64,000 nt of DNA from Ianthella basta (Eukaryota > Porifera > Demospongiae > Verongiida > Ianthellidae): assembly GCA_964019415.1 (NCBI GenBank), contig OZ025876.1:8060745-8124744 (forward strand), read 5' to 3'. The notes under the pieces were generated by a model. The model had not been told where the DNA came from and ran no database searches. It was given only the letters and a program-made list of their open reading frames with translations. Below, in pieces: positions 51,150 to 62,657 of this stretch. Position 1 is the first letter of the stretch; the number at the start of each line of letters is the position of its first letter. The position numbers and the translations under genes are program-made.

Positions 51150-52270
51150 ATGGATCCGTCGCTGTTGAAGGAAAGAGACGCCTTTCTGAAACATGCTGCC
51201 AAGAATGTCTCCATATCCCCGTCGACGGTCTCGGCGCGGACCAACGAGAAGAAGAAGAAGAAGGCGCACTCTGTGCCCAGTGCGTGACTGTACTAGATGT
51301 AATCCACAGTAATATTGAGTGGTACCATAGATATTCTACACTACGCAACGGTTGCGTAGTGTAGAATATCTATGGTGGTACCTAGTGCAGCCACAGTAGA
51401 AACCAATTAGATTGCAGATATGCTGTGGGATCACACAGCAGCTTGATCGGACCAATCAGGCTGCGGGTTGCTCAGTAAACATGTTACACTTCCGTCTCAC
51501 CTCGCACCAGTTGTTGGTAGCTTCAATGAGGAGTGGGTGTGATCCAACCTAGAGGTCAACCCAAGCATTATTTTAGCAAGTGGACTTATCAGACCTTGAC
51601 GTCAACCTCCCTCCCTCCCTCCCTCCCTCCCTCCCCATGGGGTGCTGCAGGTGATCTGAAACAGCTGAGACAGTCGGCTGCCGCTGCAGGACAGCACCAG
51701 CAAAGGTTCAGAATGATTAAAAGTGTTGTAGACTTCCTGAAGGTGTGTCTGAGAGTCATGTGATGTTACTACTGCAATTGATTGGCTACTTTGTGCCCCA
51801 CCCCCAGACAAAGCACTTGAACAAGGATTATACTGCACTGTCACTAGAGAGCATTCTACACGAGATTGGACTGGACATGTTGGACGTTGACACGAAGGAG
51901 TGGCTGAGAGGGGTGGGTGGGGCCAGAGGGGTGGGTGGGTCTAGACATTGTATTGCCAAATGATGAGAAGATGTGTCTGTCTGTGAAGGCTCTGATGGAC
52001 AACCCAAAGACTGAGTATGACGTTGTCAGTGGAAACTTCTTATACAAGGTACGTATGGTATGAGTTGGTGATGTGTGGGTGTGAAGGAGACAGGTTTGCA
52101 GAGTAGTGTACCTGCACTTGTGTCCAGCCAGCGTTGGGCATCCGAAGCCGTTCTGAGCTTGGCAAGCTGTTGAAGCGCTACGATGACGAGGGACTGGGGG
52201 GCGTGACCATGAGTGACGTCAGAGAGGCTCTCCCCAAGCCAGATAAAGCAGTCAAGGCTAGCAAACATGT

Positions 52271-52337
<67 letters not shown>

Positions 52338-52540
52338 TGTGTGCATGTGTAGTTGTGTGTTCAACGTTCAGCACTTGTTAATATAATCATATCAGTTGGT
52401 AGGTGTGAGAACAAACAGATGTGTGTCTCTACTTCAACATGCATTTAACCCTTTCACAACACAATGTCGCAAGCACACACTTCTCGCACTCAGCCATAGC
52501 ATGCCCACCTTAGGCCGTCTGATGTCTTGCCTGAGGGGGG

Positions 52541-52623
<83 letters not shown>

Positions 52624-53320
52624 TGCGTGCATGCGTGTGTGCGTGTGGTTGTGGGACTGCTGTGGTGACTTCGTTCTTATAGAGGTTGAAGGAGGGTGGC
52701 TCTGCCATGGTAGTTGACCGACCTGACAAGGAACAAGTAATCTTCTATCGCGACCCCAATCTGGACTTACAGGTGGACGAGGGTGAGGGCAGGGGAGGGA
52801 GAGGAGAGGAGGGAAGGTGATCAGAAATGTACTTTCAAGATGGTTCTGTCTTTCTGTTTGTTCAGACTTGCAGGCTCTGTGGCGCAGTGTGAGTGTGGAT
52901 GGTATGACTGAGGCAGATATCTCAGCATATCTACAGAATGGTGGGTTGGGTCTCTCACTGTCGGCTCATCACCTTAATTGCAACCTACCCCACCCACTTT
53001 CCTGACTCACAATGTGCCCCACCCACTTTCCTGACTCACAATGTGCCCCACCCACTTTCCTGACTCACAATGTGCCCCACCCACATTTCTTGCAGTGGGA
53101 ATTGCTGCAATGGAAGGAAGCACTACTAGGAAAAGGAAGGTTAGAGCTGTTTCCTAGCAACCATTGCCCCCACCCACTCACCATCTGTATCCTGTCAATC
53201 CTGTAGCCCCCTGTCCAGCAGTCCAAGGGAAAGCGAGCTAGGAGGGGGACGCACAAGGTCCTTAACGTGCACCTTGAGGAGGGGGTGCTGAGGGAGTACC
53301 CAGAGCCTGAGAATAACTGA
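51150..53320 (+). CDS. GTF2E2: Transcription initiation factor IIE subunit beta
   Basis: TFIIE-beta recruits and regulates TFIIH at RNA polymerase II promoters. The start MDPSLLKERDAFLKHA is nearly the family's usual N-terminus (a preceding ATG at 51147 is possible). Exons: 51150-51279, 51652-51741, 51809-51909, 51990-52049, 52130-52271 (about), 52683-52783, 52866-52940, about 53097-53139 and about 53205-53320. Two winged-helix regions are visible: FRMIKSVVDFLKTKHLNKDY ... LSLESILHEI ... EWLRGALMDNPKTEYD, and RSELGKLLKRYDDEGLGGVT ... REALPKPDKAVK. The blocks VVDRPDKEQVIFYRD, LQALWRSVSVDGM and a basic tail ending THKVLNVHLEEGVLREYPE complete it. An intron holds the permuted repeat element at 52332. 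Confidence 0.94.
51323..51375. repeat. 53-bp perfect palindrome in first GTF2E2 intron
   Basis: Arms 51323-51348 and 51350-51375 are perfect 26-bp inverted copies around a single base, flanked by GGTACC-like bases on both sides. It would form an almost loop-less hairpin or cruciform. Confidence 0.93.
52332..52541. mobile_element. Dispersed repeat, permuted copy (half A then half B, between GT tracts)
   Basis: Half A (52332-52438, ending CTCTACTTCAAC) is followed directly by half B (52439-52541, starting ATGCATTTAACCCTTTCACA). A GT microsatellite lies before A (about 52276-52331) and after B (about 52542-52620). The copy at 62508-62760 has the same halves in order B-(GT)n-A on the opposite strand, about 95% identical by eye. 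Confidence 0.85.
52985..53095. repeat. 29-30-bp tandem repeat in GTF2E2 intron
   Basis: Four copies of CCCCACCCACTTTCCTGACT plus CACAATGTG precede the acceptor near 53096. Confidence 0.9.
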
Positions 53321-53360
53321 CGTCATCACAGTCACTTATCACGTGATTGCAAATTACAAA

Positions 53361-54877
53361 ATGGCTGTTTTGAATTTCTGGCACTTTTTTGTTGTGACTT
53401 TTTGCTTTAGCCGCGTCTGTTGCGCGCACCAGGAATGGAATTCAACCGAAGACTGGTACAAATTTGTTCGATTCACAAAGGATTTCAACAAGGTATATGA
53501 CAACGAGGAAGAGCTGCACGTCAGGTTCGCTGTTTTCCAGGCCAGCTTGCAGCGGCAGTCTATCCTCAATAGACCATACCCACCTGACAAACCAGTCTAT
53601 GGCGTCAACAGTTTCTCCGACCTCACTCAGGACGAGTTTAAAGGTGCTCACGCAATTCCCATGTAACAGGAATGCCGTGTGTCACCCGCCATGGTCACCC
53701 TTTGTTGGCCATTGTCTGCCCTAGAGCGTTTTCTGTCGCCAGTTGCGGCTGAAGGCCGTTCGATCATCCATGAAGCTCTGTCCAGCTCGCCAAAGGATGT
53801 GCCAATGGCGTTTGACTGGTCTGTTCCACTACTTCAAGCATCTACTGTGTGTCTGTCTTCGTGCGACGTTGTGTGCTTCAAGTTGTTCCCATCTCCTCAG
53901 GCGGCAGCATGGCAAAGTCACTCCAGTCAAGAATCAGGGCCAGTGCGGATCTTGCTGGTGCGTCCAGTGGTGCACAGCAATGGGGGGGAGTTAGGATGCT
54001 GGCCATCTTCTGTGTAGGGCATTCAGTGTGGTTGAGGCAGTGGAGAGTAGAGCAGCCATCTTGGGGCACCCACTGACAGCCCTGAGCACCCAGCAGGTCC
54101 TGTCTTGTGACACAGCAGAGCCACAAGAGGGCTGCCAAGGGGGCCTGCCAGAGTTTGCTTTTGGCTGGCTGCAGAAGGTACAAGTGAAGGAGAGGGGAGT
54201 AGTCTAAGAAGCTCTGATGCCATGGAAGTTCTCGACACTCTCTGCAGAATGCCATACCACTGACAACAGAGCAAGACTACCCCTTTGAGAGTGGTGATGG
54301 CCAAACGTACCCTTGCAGACAAAAGAAGTGAGTGTCATGTGATGTCATGTGACAGAATCCACCCCACTGCATGCCCCCCCCCCCCCCCCCCCCCAGGCCT
54401 CCTCATGGCATTGTGGTGGACGACTACAAATCAATGCAAGGCTTGAATGAAACTGCAATGTTGAAATATGTTTACGGCACACCTGTGTCAGTGGCTGTCA
54501 ACGCTATATCTTGGCAGGATTACATCGGTAGGAGCACAGGGTGGGCGGGGCAGTTGTATCTGGTGGGTGGGTCATCAATGTCTGGCACCTATTTCTACAG
54601 GTGGAGTCATCCAGCACCACTGCTCCTCGGCTGTACTAGACCATGCAGTGGTTGCCGTTGGATACAACCTCACAGGTAAGTCTTACTGCTGCCCAGTGGG
54701 CCTAGTAACTCACACCCTCTCTCCCAACAGGAGAGGTACCTTACTGGATCATCCGCAACACTTGGGGGACTGGGTGGGGGATGAATGGCTATGTTTTGCT
54801 CAAATATGGAGAAAACATGTGCGGTAAGCAAGTCATGTCTTCTCCAAGGTGCTGTCTCTATACATGTACAATGCAGT

Positions 54878-54926
<49 letters not shown>

Positions 54927-57118
54927 CACATGCGCACCTCCAGATGTATGCAGCACTGTCTCCACCTTAGTGCATTCCTTTGCTGGTGCAAATTGCTGTT
55001 GTCCTCCACATGTGCTGTCTCCTCCACATGTGCCCTCTCCTCCACATGTGCTGTCTCCTCCACATGTGCTGTCTCCTCCACATGTGCTGTCTCCTCCACA
55101 TGTGCCGTCTCCTCCACATGTGCCGTCTCCTCCACATGTGCCGTCTCCTCCACATGTGCCGTCTCCTCCACATGTGCTGTCTCCTCCACATGTGCCCTCT
55201 CCTCCACATGTGCCGTCTCCTCCACATGTGCCGTCTCCTCCACATGTGCCGTCTCCTCCACATGTGCCGTCTCCTCCACATGTGCCGTCTCCTCCACATG
55301 TGCCGTCTCCTCCACATGTGCCGTCTCCTCCACATGTGCCGTCTCCTCCACATGTGCCGTCTCCTCCACATGTGCCGTCTCCTCCACATGTGCCGTCTCC
55401 TCCACATGTGCCGTCTCCTCCACATGTGCCGTCTCCTCCACATGTGCCGTCTCCTCCACATGTGCCCTCTCCTCCACATGTGCCGTCTCCTCCACATGTG
55501 CCCTCTCCTCCACATGTGCTGTCTCCTCCACATGTGCCCTCTCCTCCACATGTGCCGTCTCCTCCACATGTGCCGTCTCCTCCACATGTGCCGTCTCCTC
55601 CACATGTGCCGTCTCCTCCACATGTGCCGTCTCCTCCACATGTGCCCTCTCCTCCACATGTGCCCTCTCCTCCACATGTGCCCTCTCCTCCACATGTGCC
55701 GTCTCCTCCACATGTGCCGTCTCCTCCACATGTGCCGTCTCCTCCACATGTGCCGTCTCCTCCACATGTGCCGTCTCCTCCACATGTGCCGTCTCCTCCA
55801 TATGTGCCCTCTCCTCCACATGTGCCCTCTCCTCCACATGTGCCCTCTCCTCCACATGTGCCGTCTCCTCCACATGTGCCGTCTCCTCCACATGTGCTGT
55901 CTCCTCCACATGTGCCGTCTCCTCCACATGTGCCCTCTCCTCCACATGTGCCGCCTCCTCCACATGTGCCCTCTCCTCCACATGTGCCCTCTCCTCCACA
56001 TGTGCCGTCTCCTCCACATGTGCTGTCTCCTCCACATGTGCCCTCTCCTCCACATGTGCTGTCTCCTCCACATGTGCCGTCTCCACCACATGTGCCCTCT
56101 CCTCCACATGTGCCCTCTCCTCCACATGTGCCCTCTCCTCCACATGTGCCGTCTCCTCCACATGTGCCCTCTCCTCCACATGTGCCCTCTCCTCCACATG
56201 TGCCCTCTCCTCCACATGTGCCGTCTCCTCCACATGTGCCGTCTCCTCCACATGTGCCGTCTCCTCCACATGTGCCCTCTCCTCCACATGTGCCGTCTCC
56301 TCCACATGTGCTGTCTCCTCCACATGTGCTGTCTCCTCCACATGTGCCCTCTCCTCCACATGTGCTGTCTCCTCCACATGTGCCCTCTCCTCCACATGTG
56401 CTGTCTCCTCCACATGTGCCGTCTCCTCCACATGTGCCCTCTCCTCCACATGTGCCGTCTCCTCCACATGTGCCGTCTCCTCCACATGTGCCCTCTCCTC
56501 CACATGTGCCGTCTCCTCCACATGTGCCCTCTCCTCCACATGTGCCCTCTCCTCCACATGTGCCCTCTCCTCCACATGTGCCGTCTCCTCCACATGTGCC
56601 CTCTCCTCCACATGTGCCCTCTCCTCCACATGTGCTGTCTCCTCCACATGTGCCGTCTCCTCCACATGTGCCCTCTCCTCCACATGTGCTGTCTCCTCCA
56701 CATGTGCTGTCTCCTCCACATGTGCCCTCTCCTCCACATGTGCCGTCTCCTCCACATGTGTCGTCTCCTCCACATGTGCCCTCTCCTCCACATGTGCTGT
56801 CTCCTCCACATGTGCTGTCTCCTCCACATGTGCCCTCTCCTCCACATGTGCCGCCTCCTCCACATGTGTCGTCTCCTCCACATGTGCCGTCTCCTCCACA
56901 TGTGCTGTCTCCTCCACATGTGCTGTCTCCTCCACATGTGCCGTCTCCTCCACATGTGCCCTCTCCTCCACATGTGCTGTCTCCTCCACATGTGCTGTCT
57001 CCTCCACATGTGCTGTCTCCTCCACATGTGCTGTCTCCTCCACATGTGCTGTTGTCCTCTCGCATGTACAGGGGTGGCCGAGAGAGTTGTCTACCCAGTT
57101 GCATTATCCAAGGTCTGA
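53361..57118 (+). CDS. CTSO: Cathepsin O-like papain-family cysteine protease
   Basis: A lysosomal C1A peptidase. The signal peptide is MAVLNFWHFFVVTFCFSRVC, followed by an I29-type prodomain (VRFTKDFNKVYDNEEELHVR ... VNSFSDLTQDEF). Exons: 53361-53643, 53726-53819, 53901-53957, 54018-54177, 54248-54327, about 54397-54524, about 54600-54673, about 54731-54822 and 57072-57118. The catalytic Cys is in NQGQCGSCWAFSVVEA (the Trp codon is split by an intron), His in LDHAVVAVGYNLTG and Asn in WIIRNTWGTGWG. The block SWQDYIGGVIQHHCSS is distinctive for cathepsin O, as is the short end ENMCG-VAE. All three catalytic residues are present. The last intron (about 2.25 kb) is mostly an 18-bp minisatellite. 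Confidence 0.92.
55005..57056. repeat. 18-bp minisatellite, about 114 copies, in last CTSO intron
   Basis: The unit is TCCTCCACATGTGCCGTC with mainly CCG/CCC/CTG exchange at one triplet and a few point variants (e.g. CCACCA at about 56095, TATGTG at 55801). Every unit has the palindrome CACATGTG, an E-box. Since 18 is a multiple of 3 and the unit has no stop, all six frames stay open for about 2 kb and produce the window's longest but meaningless ORFs. Confidence 0.98.
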
Positions 57119-57254
57119 CTTTGGTGTATGATTGACTGAGACTGTTTCCCTAATCATTGCATTAAAAATTTGTATATTAATGCATCTGTTGATGAGTCTC
57201 ACTGGTGGGGGAGGGGGGGAGGGAGAGGGTCTGGTACATCTGGAAGAGTGAGTC

Positions 57255-57545
57255 TGCTGAGTCTGGAAGGGGGGTCTCCGGTGCATCAAGTAGGGGGTCT
57301 CCAGTGCATCAAGTAGGGGGGCTCCGGTGCATCAAGTAGGGGGTCTCCGGTGCATCAAGTAGGGGGTCTCCGGTGCATCAAGTAGGGGGTCTCCGGTGCA
57401 TCAAGTAGGTACATAGTCTCCGGTGCATCAAGCAGGGGGTCTCCGGTGCATCAAGTAGGGGGTCTCTGGTGCATCAAGTAGGGGGTCTCTGGTGCATCAA
57501 GTAGGGGGTCCAATGCGTCAAGTAGGGGGCTTCAATGCATCACTT
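57255..57545. repeat. Tandem repeat with GGGGGTCTCCGGTGCATCAA unit
   Basis: About 12 copies of a 23-bp unit (AGT closes the unit), related in sequence to the 21-bp unit of the array at 63230-64000 (GGGGGTCCAGTGCATCTTGT). Confidence 0.92.
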
Positions 57546-57664
57546 ACGGGGACACAGTGCTTCTGTTTGGGGGTCCAGCTCATTGCAGTGCCTGTCCCTG
57601 TCAGCCCATGTAAACTACTGTCACTACATCCTAAACACTAACCCAAGTCCCTCGTGGTGGGCAG

Positions 57665-57749
57665 GCTGAACTCGACCATCGACCGGTTCTATGGCAATAA
57701 CAGCACTGGGGGACCGTTGACTGTGGCCGAGGACCAAATTCAGCAGCTG
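57665..57749 (+). CDS. Possible orphan exon, family not recognised
   Basis: An 85-bp segment between a GGGCAG acceptor and a CTG|GTATGT donor reads LNSTIDRFYGNNSTGGPLTV then AEDQIQQL without stops. Two N-glycosylation sequons and exon-like composition stand out from the surrounding repeats. No partner exons could be joined. Confidence 0.3.
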
Positions 57750-59060
57750 GTATGTGTGTGGACAGTGTGGGTGGGTGTATGGTTGTGGCAGGTGTTGCCT
57801 TTCTCTGGTAGTCTGACTGCTATATGGCTTGGGCAACAGCTCTGATGCTACAGACTTCTGGAGTGCAGTGAAGTTTTCAGGGTTCCTCCATCTTGTGCCA
57901 CCTTTGTTGCCAACTCGTCTGCAACCAGTTTTTTCATAGTACCAGTTTGATGTGGTGGGTGACCGGGAGGTGGCAGTGTTAGTGGGCTGAGGGAGGCCTT
58001 AGGCAAAGTGGAAGTAGTCAGTCTCACAAGTGTGAGCTGCGGTGTGTGCTGTGCAGTGTGCCAGCTGTTGGAGTGGGAGTAGTGACAGGACTGGGCAGCC
58101 AGCTGTTGGAGTAGTGACAGGACTGGGCAGCCAGCTGTTGGAGTGGCAATGTAGCGGGTCCCAGTTGCTAAAGCTGATAATGTCAGAGGATGTGATGTAG
58201 CTGTGGCTTGTGGTGCGCTGCCTTTCGCTGTGGTGTATCCCTTCAGTGCTGCAACCTGTATTCTCTGGACATGATTACCTCTCTGCAGACCTCAGATGCA
58301 GCAGTCCAACCTTAGCCGGTGTTGTCTTCTCTCACTCTATAAGTCTTGGTGTCCTGATTGCCATCTGCCTGTCTACAGCACAGAGTACTCTTAGTGCCCT
58401 GGCCAGTGGGCGACTGCACTTGACTCAGCTTGCTCCCAACTCGAACCCAATGCACATACACATCTACTTTGCTAGCACCTCCTGAGTGACTATATAGTAT
58501 AGATAACCTAGCCATACATACTGTACAGTCTGAAGTGTAATAGCTGAATATCACCCCAAGCAGCCTACAAGTGATGGTGCACATGGTTAACGTTCAGGGG
58601 TGAGCGCATGTGATCATCACATAGTTTGACTCAAAATGACCAGCTAGGACTGCCCATAACTAACAGGCTCAGCCACATGCATGCAACATACGCTACAGAC
58701 TAGCTGCAGTCTGCCTAAGAGGTGCCGGGTAGGGCCCCTGCAGCTGGTAGATTGTACAACTTATGACAATGTATACTGACTGACACTTCATTCCAGGAAG
58801 GTATCTCTGTAGTGGTGACCACTCCAGTCAGTGTGAACACATGAGCAGCAGTAGCTATACATGTAGGCGTTTCCTGCTTGTGTCAGAACACACACTGTTC
58901 ACTCAATTAGAATACACAGCCACTGTGTGTATTAAGGGGTCAGCCTGTATGGGTCTGCATTGACTGGAGTACTCCTTCAACTATCCACTCATAAATACGT
59001 ACACAGTTCATTGTCTGTTAGGTATCCTTGTCCTTGTCCTCGTCTGTGGGCTGTGGCTGC

Positions 59061-60798
59061 TCAAACAACCCTCAACTCATACTCTGGCTCAGGGTGATCT
59101 GTAGCAGGACACACACCACACACCACCTCATACACCAGCACGTGTGTGCGCGTGCGTGTGTGTGTGCACATCTCACTTAGCTGCTTGCTGAAGACCTCCC
59201 GCACGGACTCGTCCCATGCAGCCTGGAAGAACCTGAAGCTCTCCACTTGAAGGAGGCTGGCACTGTTTGCCTTCAGGCACTGGCGTGTGGAGAAGGACCG
59301 CTGCTCCAGCCTACACAGGGGCAGACAGCGCTCAAGGGGGTTTGCTGTGCTAACACCTCCCCTCCACTTACCAGCTGCCGGTCAAAGGAGGCAGTACACT
59401 CAGCTCCTGCTGGTGGCTCAAGAGGGTGAACACAAAGCGGTGCAGACCAGTCCCTTTTAAGGGCAGAGGCGGGAGGTAAGGGATGACCTCCTGTCCACTG
59501 CTCAAGTTGGAGGTGGGTATGTTTGTGCTGAAGTGTAGAGAGGAAGCAGACATCATAGGGCAGCACGGCACTCACAGGAGGTGAGTGGACTCACACCATC
59601 CAGTGAAGCAGTTCTTGGCCTTTGTCCGCTAGACAGTTGTCTGACAATGTAGCAGCATACAAGGAAGGAAGAAGCCAAGTAAGGTGTGAAGTGACCAGCA
59701 TGTGCTAGTGGAGACAAGACCGCCAACCTGGACTGGTCAGAGTCAGCGTCCAGTACTTGCTTGGCTCAGCCAGACCAACACTGGGCTTCTCCTGGGTCTG
59801 TACACACATACACACACACACATGTGCACATGCTGTTAACCAAGTCAAACCACCTCACTACCTGTCCAGGCTCAAGCACATTCCCAAAATGCACTGGAGA
59901 GGATGCTTCATACACAACTGTCAAAAAAGACTGCTTAGGGGAACCCCCAAACTGCTGAGGAGAGCCCCCAAACACGTCCCTGTTGAGTGCGAAGTGCCTG
60001 GCCACGCCCTGCAGTTGTTGCTGTCCTTTGAAGGAGGACAGCCACTCCTCTTGGACCTCATCCAGAGGAACACACACTGCATGGCAGTAGGGAGGGACAC
60101 AGGGGCAGTATAGGTGGATGTGGGGCAGTAGAGGTGGATGTGGGGCAGTAGGGGTGGATGTGGGGCAGTAGAGGTGGATGTGGGGTAGTAGGGGTGCACG
60201 TGGGGCAGTAGAAGTGGATGTGGGGCAGTAGAGGTGGATGCGGGGCAGTAGGGGTGGATGTGGGGCAGTAGAGGTGGATGTGGGGTAGTAGGGGTGCACG
60301 TGGGGCAGTAGAAGTGGATGTGGGGCAGTAGAGGTAGATGTGGGGTAGTGGAGGTGCACGTGGGGTAGTAGGGGTGGATGCGGGACAGTATACAGGGAGG
60401 GATCCGATGTGAGTTAGCAGCACTCACACAACCACGGCACCACAAAATACACCACCCACCCCAACCCTATCCCTCATCACGTACGTGCACACACCATACG
60501 TATGCACGTACACAGCCGGAGGCACAAACGCTCACACTGCTGTAGTCTCGCTGCCTTCTCAAGGCTGGGGTCTCTTCGGTTTGATCTCAGAACTTGTGTG
60601 CGCTGGAGCCGCGCCCGCCTGGCCGCTGTTGCTAACTCTGGTCCGAGGGAGGGATAACGCGAAACCCACAGGTATATAGGCACGCCTAAACCGTCAAATG
60701 AAGCACTAAATAAACGCACTTGCAACTCGACGCCTTCCGGCTGATCTGAGAAACAGCTGCCTGTGTACACGCAGGAGCATACCACCAGAGGACGCCAT
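59061..60798 (-). CDS. MRPL38: Mitochondrial large ribosomal subunit protein mL38
   Basis: mL38 is a PEBP-fold protein of the mitochondrial large ribosomal subunit. Exons on the minus strand: 60798 to about 60753, about 60640-60536, about 60083-59862, about 59799-59731, about 59638-59595, about 59520-59372, 59308-59177 and about 59101-59061. The leader MASSGGMLLRVHRQLFLRSA ... RRARLQRTQVLRSNRRD is Arg-rich with no acidic residues at first, fitting import. The family blocks are CVPLDEVQEEW, YWTLTLTSPDNCLADKGQEL, HWM, then GQEVIPYLPPLPLKGTGLHR with FVFTLLSHQ, and VESFRFFQAAWDESVREVF. The protein ends NHPEPEYELRVV, matching the E-P-V/E-Y-E lead into the shorter tail. The first splice is inferred. 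Confidence 0.87.
60100..60395. repeat. 20-bp minisatellite in MRPL38 intron
   Basis: About 14 copies of GGTGGATGTGGGGCAGTAGA with GTAGTAGGGGTGCACG variants; some are grouped into a higher-order pattern of several units. Confidence 0.92.
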
Positions 60799-61828
60799 TT
60801 TTCGGAGGAGAACTGGTTGTTACTAGTCTGGCTTGCTAGACCGCCCCGCTTGCGTGGAATAATCTAGCAAGCCAGACAAGGTCTGTTGCAGGGGGGGGGG
60901 GGGTCGGTCAAGGTCACGTGTGTCCGCAAAATGGCCGACGCGGCTGCTCTTTACTGTGTATTTTACCTATACTAGCTAAGAGCAGACATATTTCGAGAAA
61001 CACGTCGCATCGCTTGTTTCTTTGCTTCTGAGCACACAGTTGGACAAGGGCTATCAGAAAATGGACCCTTCCCCGCCCTTCCCCAGCATCTAGGTAGGTT
61101 TTGTGAGCATTTTCCAACACCGGTGTACGAGTGTTCGCTGATGCTGGCTACGAGGCAGATGGAGCCTAATCTGGAGTACTGAGCAAGTGCTCCTGTGAAA
61201 GTGACTCCTTAGAAGCTGGTAGCGAGTCCTCATTAATCACTTCAGGACTGCAAAGCTGATAGGTTGACTGCTTCTGCAATGGGAGTGCAATCGGCAGCCA
61301 CGTCCTTGCAATCGTCTTAGTTCTGTACACGATTTGTCACATTTGATAGCAGGGATGCTAGAAATGGCTTGAGCGTGCTGGCAATCCTCAAGAAACGCTG
61401 CGATAACTTGCAAAACTAAATCGTGAAAGCGGTCAGACAATTAAGCCCAATCCACCGTATGGCTCCTTGGCTACATACGTACAGGTCATACCAGGGGCGC
61501 GAATGCAGTACAAGGCCCTGCCATGGCTCAGGGTATGCACATTCGGCCTTGGAGCACAGTCAGCTAACATATGGAGACGCGATTGGAATGTAAGGAATGC
61601 AATTATTGAGGTGCTGGTATTGCGCAATCCCAGGACCTTGTCCGACCCCCCCTGGGTCTGTTGCACCATAGATGGTTGCGCAATCAATCAGCTGATTACC
61701 AATTAAAATTGATAGTTGGCGGCATTTTGAATCAGAACGGGAAATAAGGGTTTGTGTCCATCTCCATCGGTTAGTATGAGCCAGAAGAAGCTGCCCTTCT
61801 TGCAGTGAAAGGAGAACAGTGCACATCC
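60799..61828. other. Region upstream of MRPL38, nothing firm
   Basis: Holds a hairpin (60826-60877), a G run (about 60890-60903) and otherwise unique sequence without a recognisable frame on either strand. Confidence 0.5.
60826..60877. repeat. 52-bp hairpin upstream of MRPL38
   Basis: Perfect 15-bp arms, 60826-60840 (GTCTGGCTTGCTAGA) and 60863-60877, with a 22-bp loop, 28 bp upstream of the MRPL38 start codon. Confidence 0.85.
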
Positions 61829-62008
61829 ATGATGGAACCAGACGACCGCGCCAAGACCAAGAGCGACAGGTTGTTGTCAGAAACGGTAGATTTCTGGAAG
61901 AAGCGCGTGTCAAAGGAGAGACTACACCTAACGAAATGGTCTCAGAGATACACGATGCGAGTCTCCCATGACGTGCAGGGGTGTGTAGAGAGTCCTTTTC
62001 GGATGTAG
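61829..62008 (+). CDS. Unrecognised coding-like ORF (possible first exon)
   Basis: From ATG 61829 or 61832 the frame reads MMEPDDRAKTKSDRLLSETV, then DFWKKRVSKERLHLTKWSQR. It is charged and probably helical, and it runs to TAG 62006. A GTGTGT donor after GTGCAGGG (about 61981) could end an exon. The composition is protein-like, unlike neighbouring repeats. I do not recognise the family. Confidence 0.35.
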   Translation: MMEPDDRAKTKSDRLLSETVDFWKKRVSKERLHLTKWSQRYTMRVSHDVQGCVESPFRM

Positions 62009-62608
62009 GTGCAGTTGTAGCTTCTTGGGCAAGTGAGTGTGTGTATGCGTGCGTGTAAAGGTCCTATTCACCCACATCCACCTGCACATGCCTGCAGGTG
62101 TCTCCAACACGTCTGCTTGCTCCGTGTCCACCACTCACTTACAATGTGGCTCTGCCAACAGGTCATCTACATTGGTGAGTGTGGTGCTCCACACAGATAC
62201 CTTCCTCTACCCCGAAGAGGAAGACATTGGCCAGCTCTGTGAGTCCCTGGACATTGAGAGATGGTATACTGCAGTTAGGGCCGGAGAGTGTGGGCCAGAG
62301 AGTGGAAACCATCAAGTGAGACCTCTTTCTGTTCTGCATAGTCTTTAATTTGTTTCATTTAGCTAATTGGCTTCAAACCAGCAAAAGTGCTTCTCTCCAA
62401 GTGTGAGCCCATAGACTAGTAGCCATGGTAGACATGCAGCTGCACATACACACATATCATGTAGGAGTCAGCGTTATACACACACAAGCATAATGTTCTT
62501 CTGTACAGTTGAAGTAGAGACACACATCTGTTTGTTCTCACACCTACCAACTGATATGATTATATTAACGAGTGCTGAACGTTGAACACACAACTACACA
62601 TGCACACA

Positions 62609-62657
<49 letters not shown>

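Larger units (their letters stand above)
57119..59060. other. Intergenic region between CTSO and MRPL38, no firm gene
   Basis: Contains the repeat at 57255, an exon-like segment at 57665-57749, and diffuse sequence. At 58030-58145 a GCCAGCTGTTGGAGT phrase is repeated three times, and an open frame (58210-58485) has no recognisable family. Both neighbouring genes end here. Confidence 0.5.

Noticed and set aside
54781-57135. Very long ORFs (up to 784 codons) in all six frames, e.g. HVPSPP or HVEETA repeats
   Set aside because: They are the 18-bp minisatellite read in every frame. The array lies between the CTSO donor at about 54822 and the acceptor at 57071, so it is intronic.
57255-57545. Possible CRISPR array (regular short repeats)
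   Set aside because: Repeats are directly head-to-tail with no unique spacers, and the genome is eukaryotic. The same applies to the other tandem arrays.
58210-58485. 91-codon ORF starting MVRCLSLWCIPSV
   Set aside because: Some hydrophobic residues, but no family resemblance, no neighbouring exons and no upstream promoter sign.
62188-62260. Joining VIYI to DTFLYPEEEDIGQLCESL by splicing at 62174-62196
   Set aside because: The intron would be only about 22 nt, too short to be credible.
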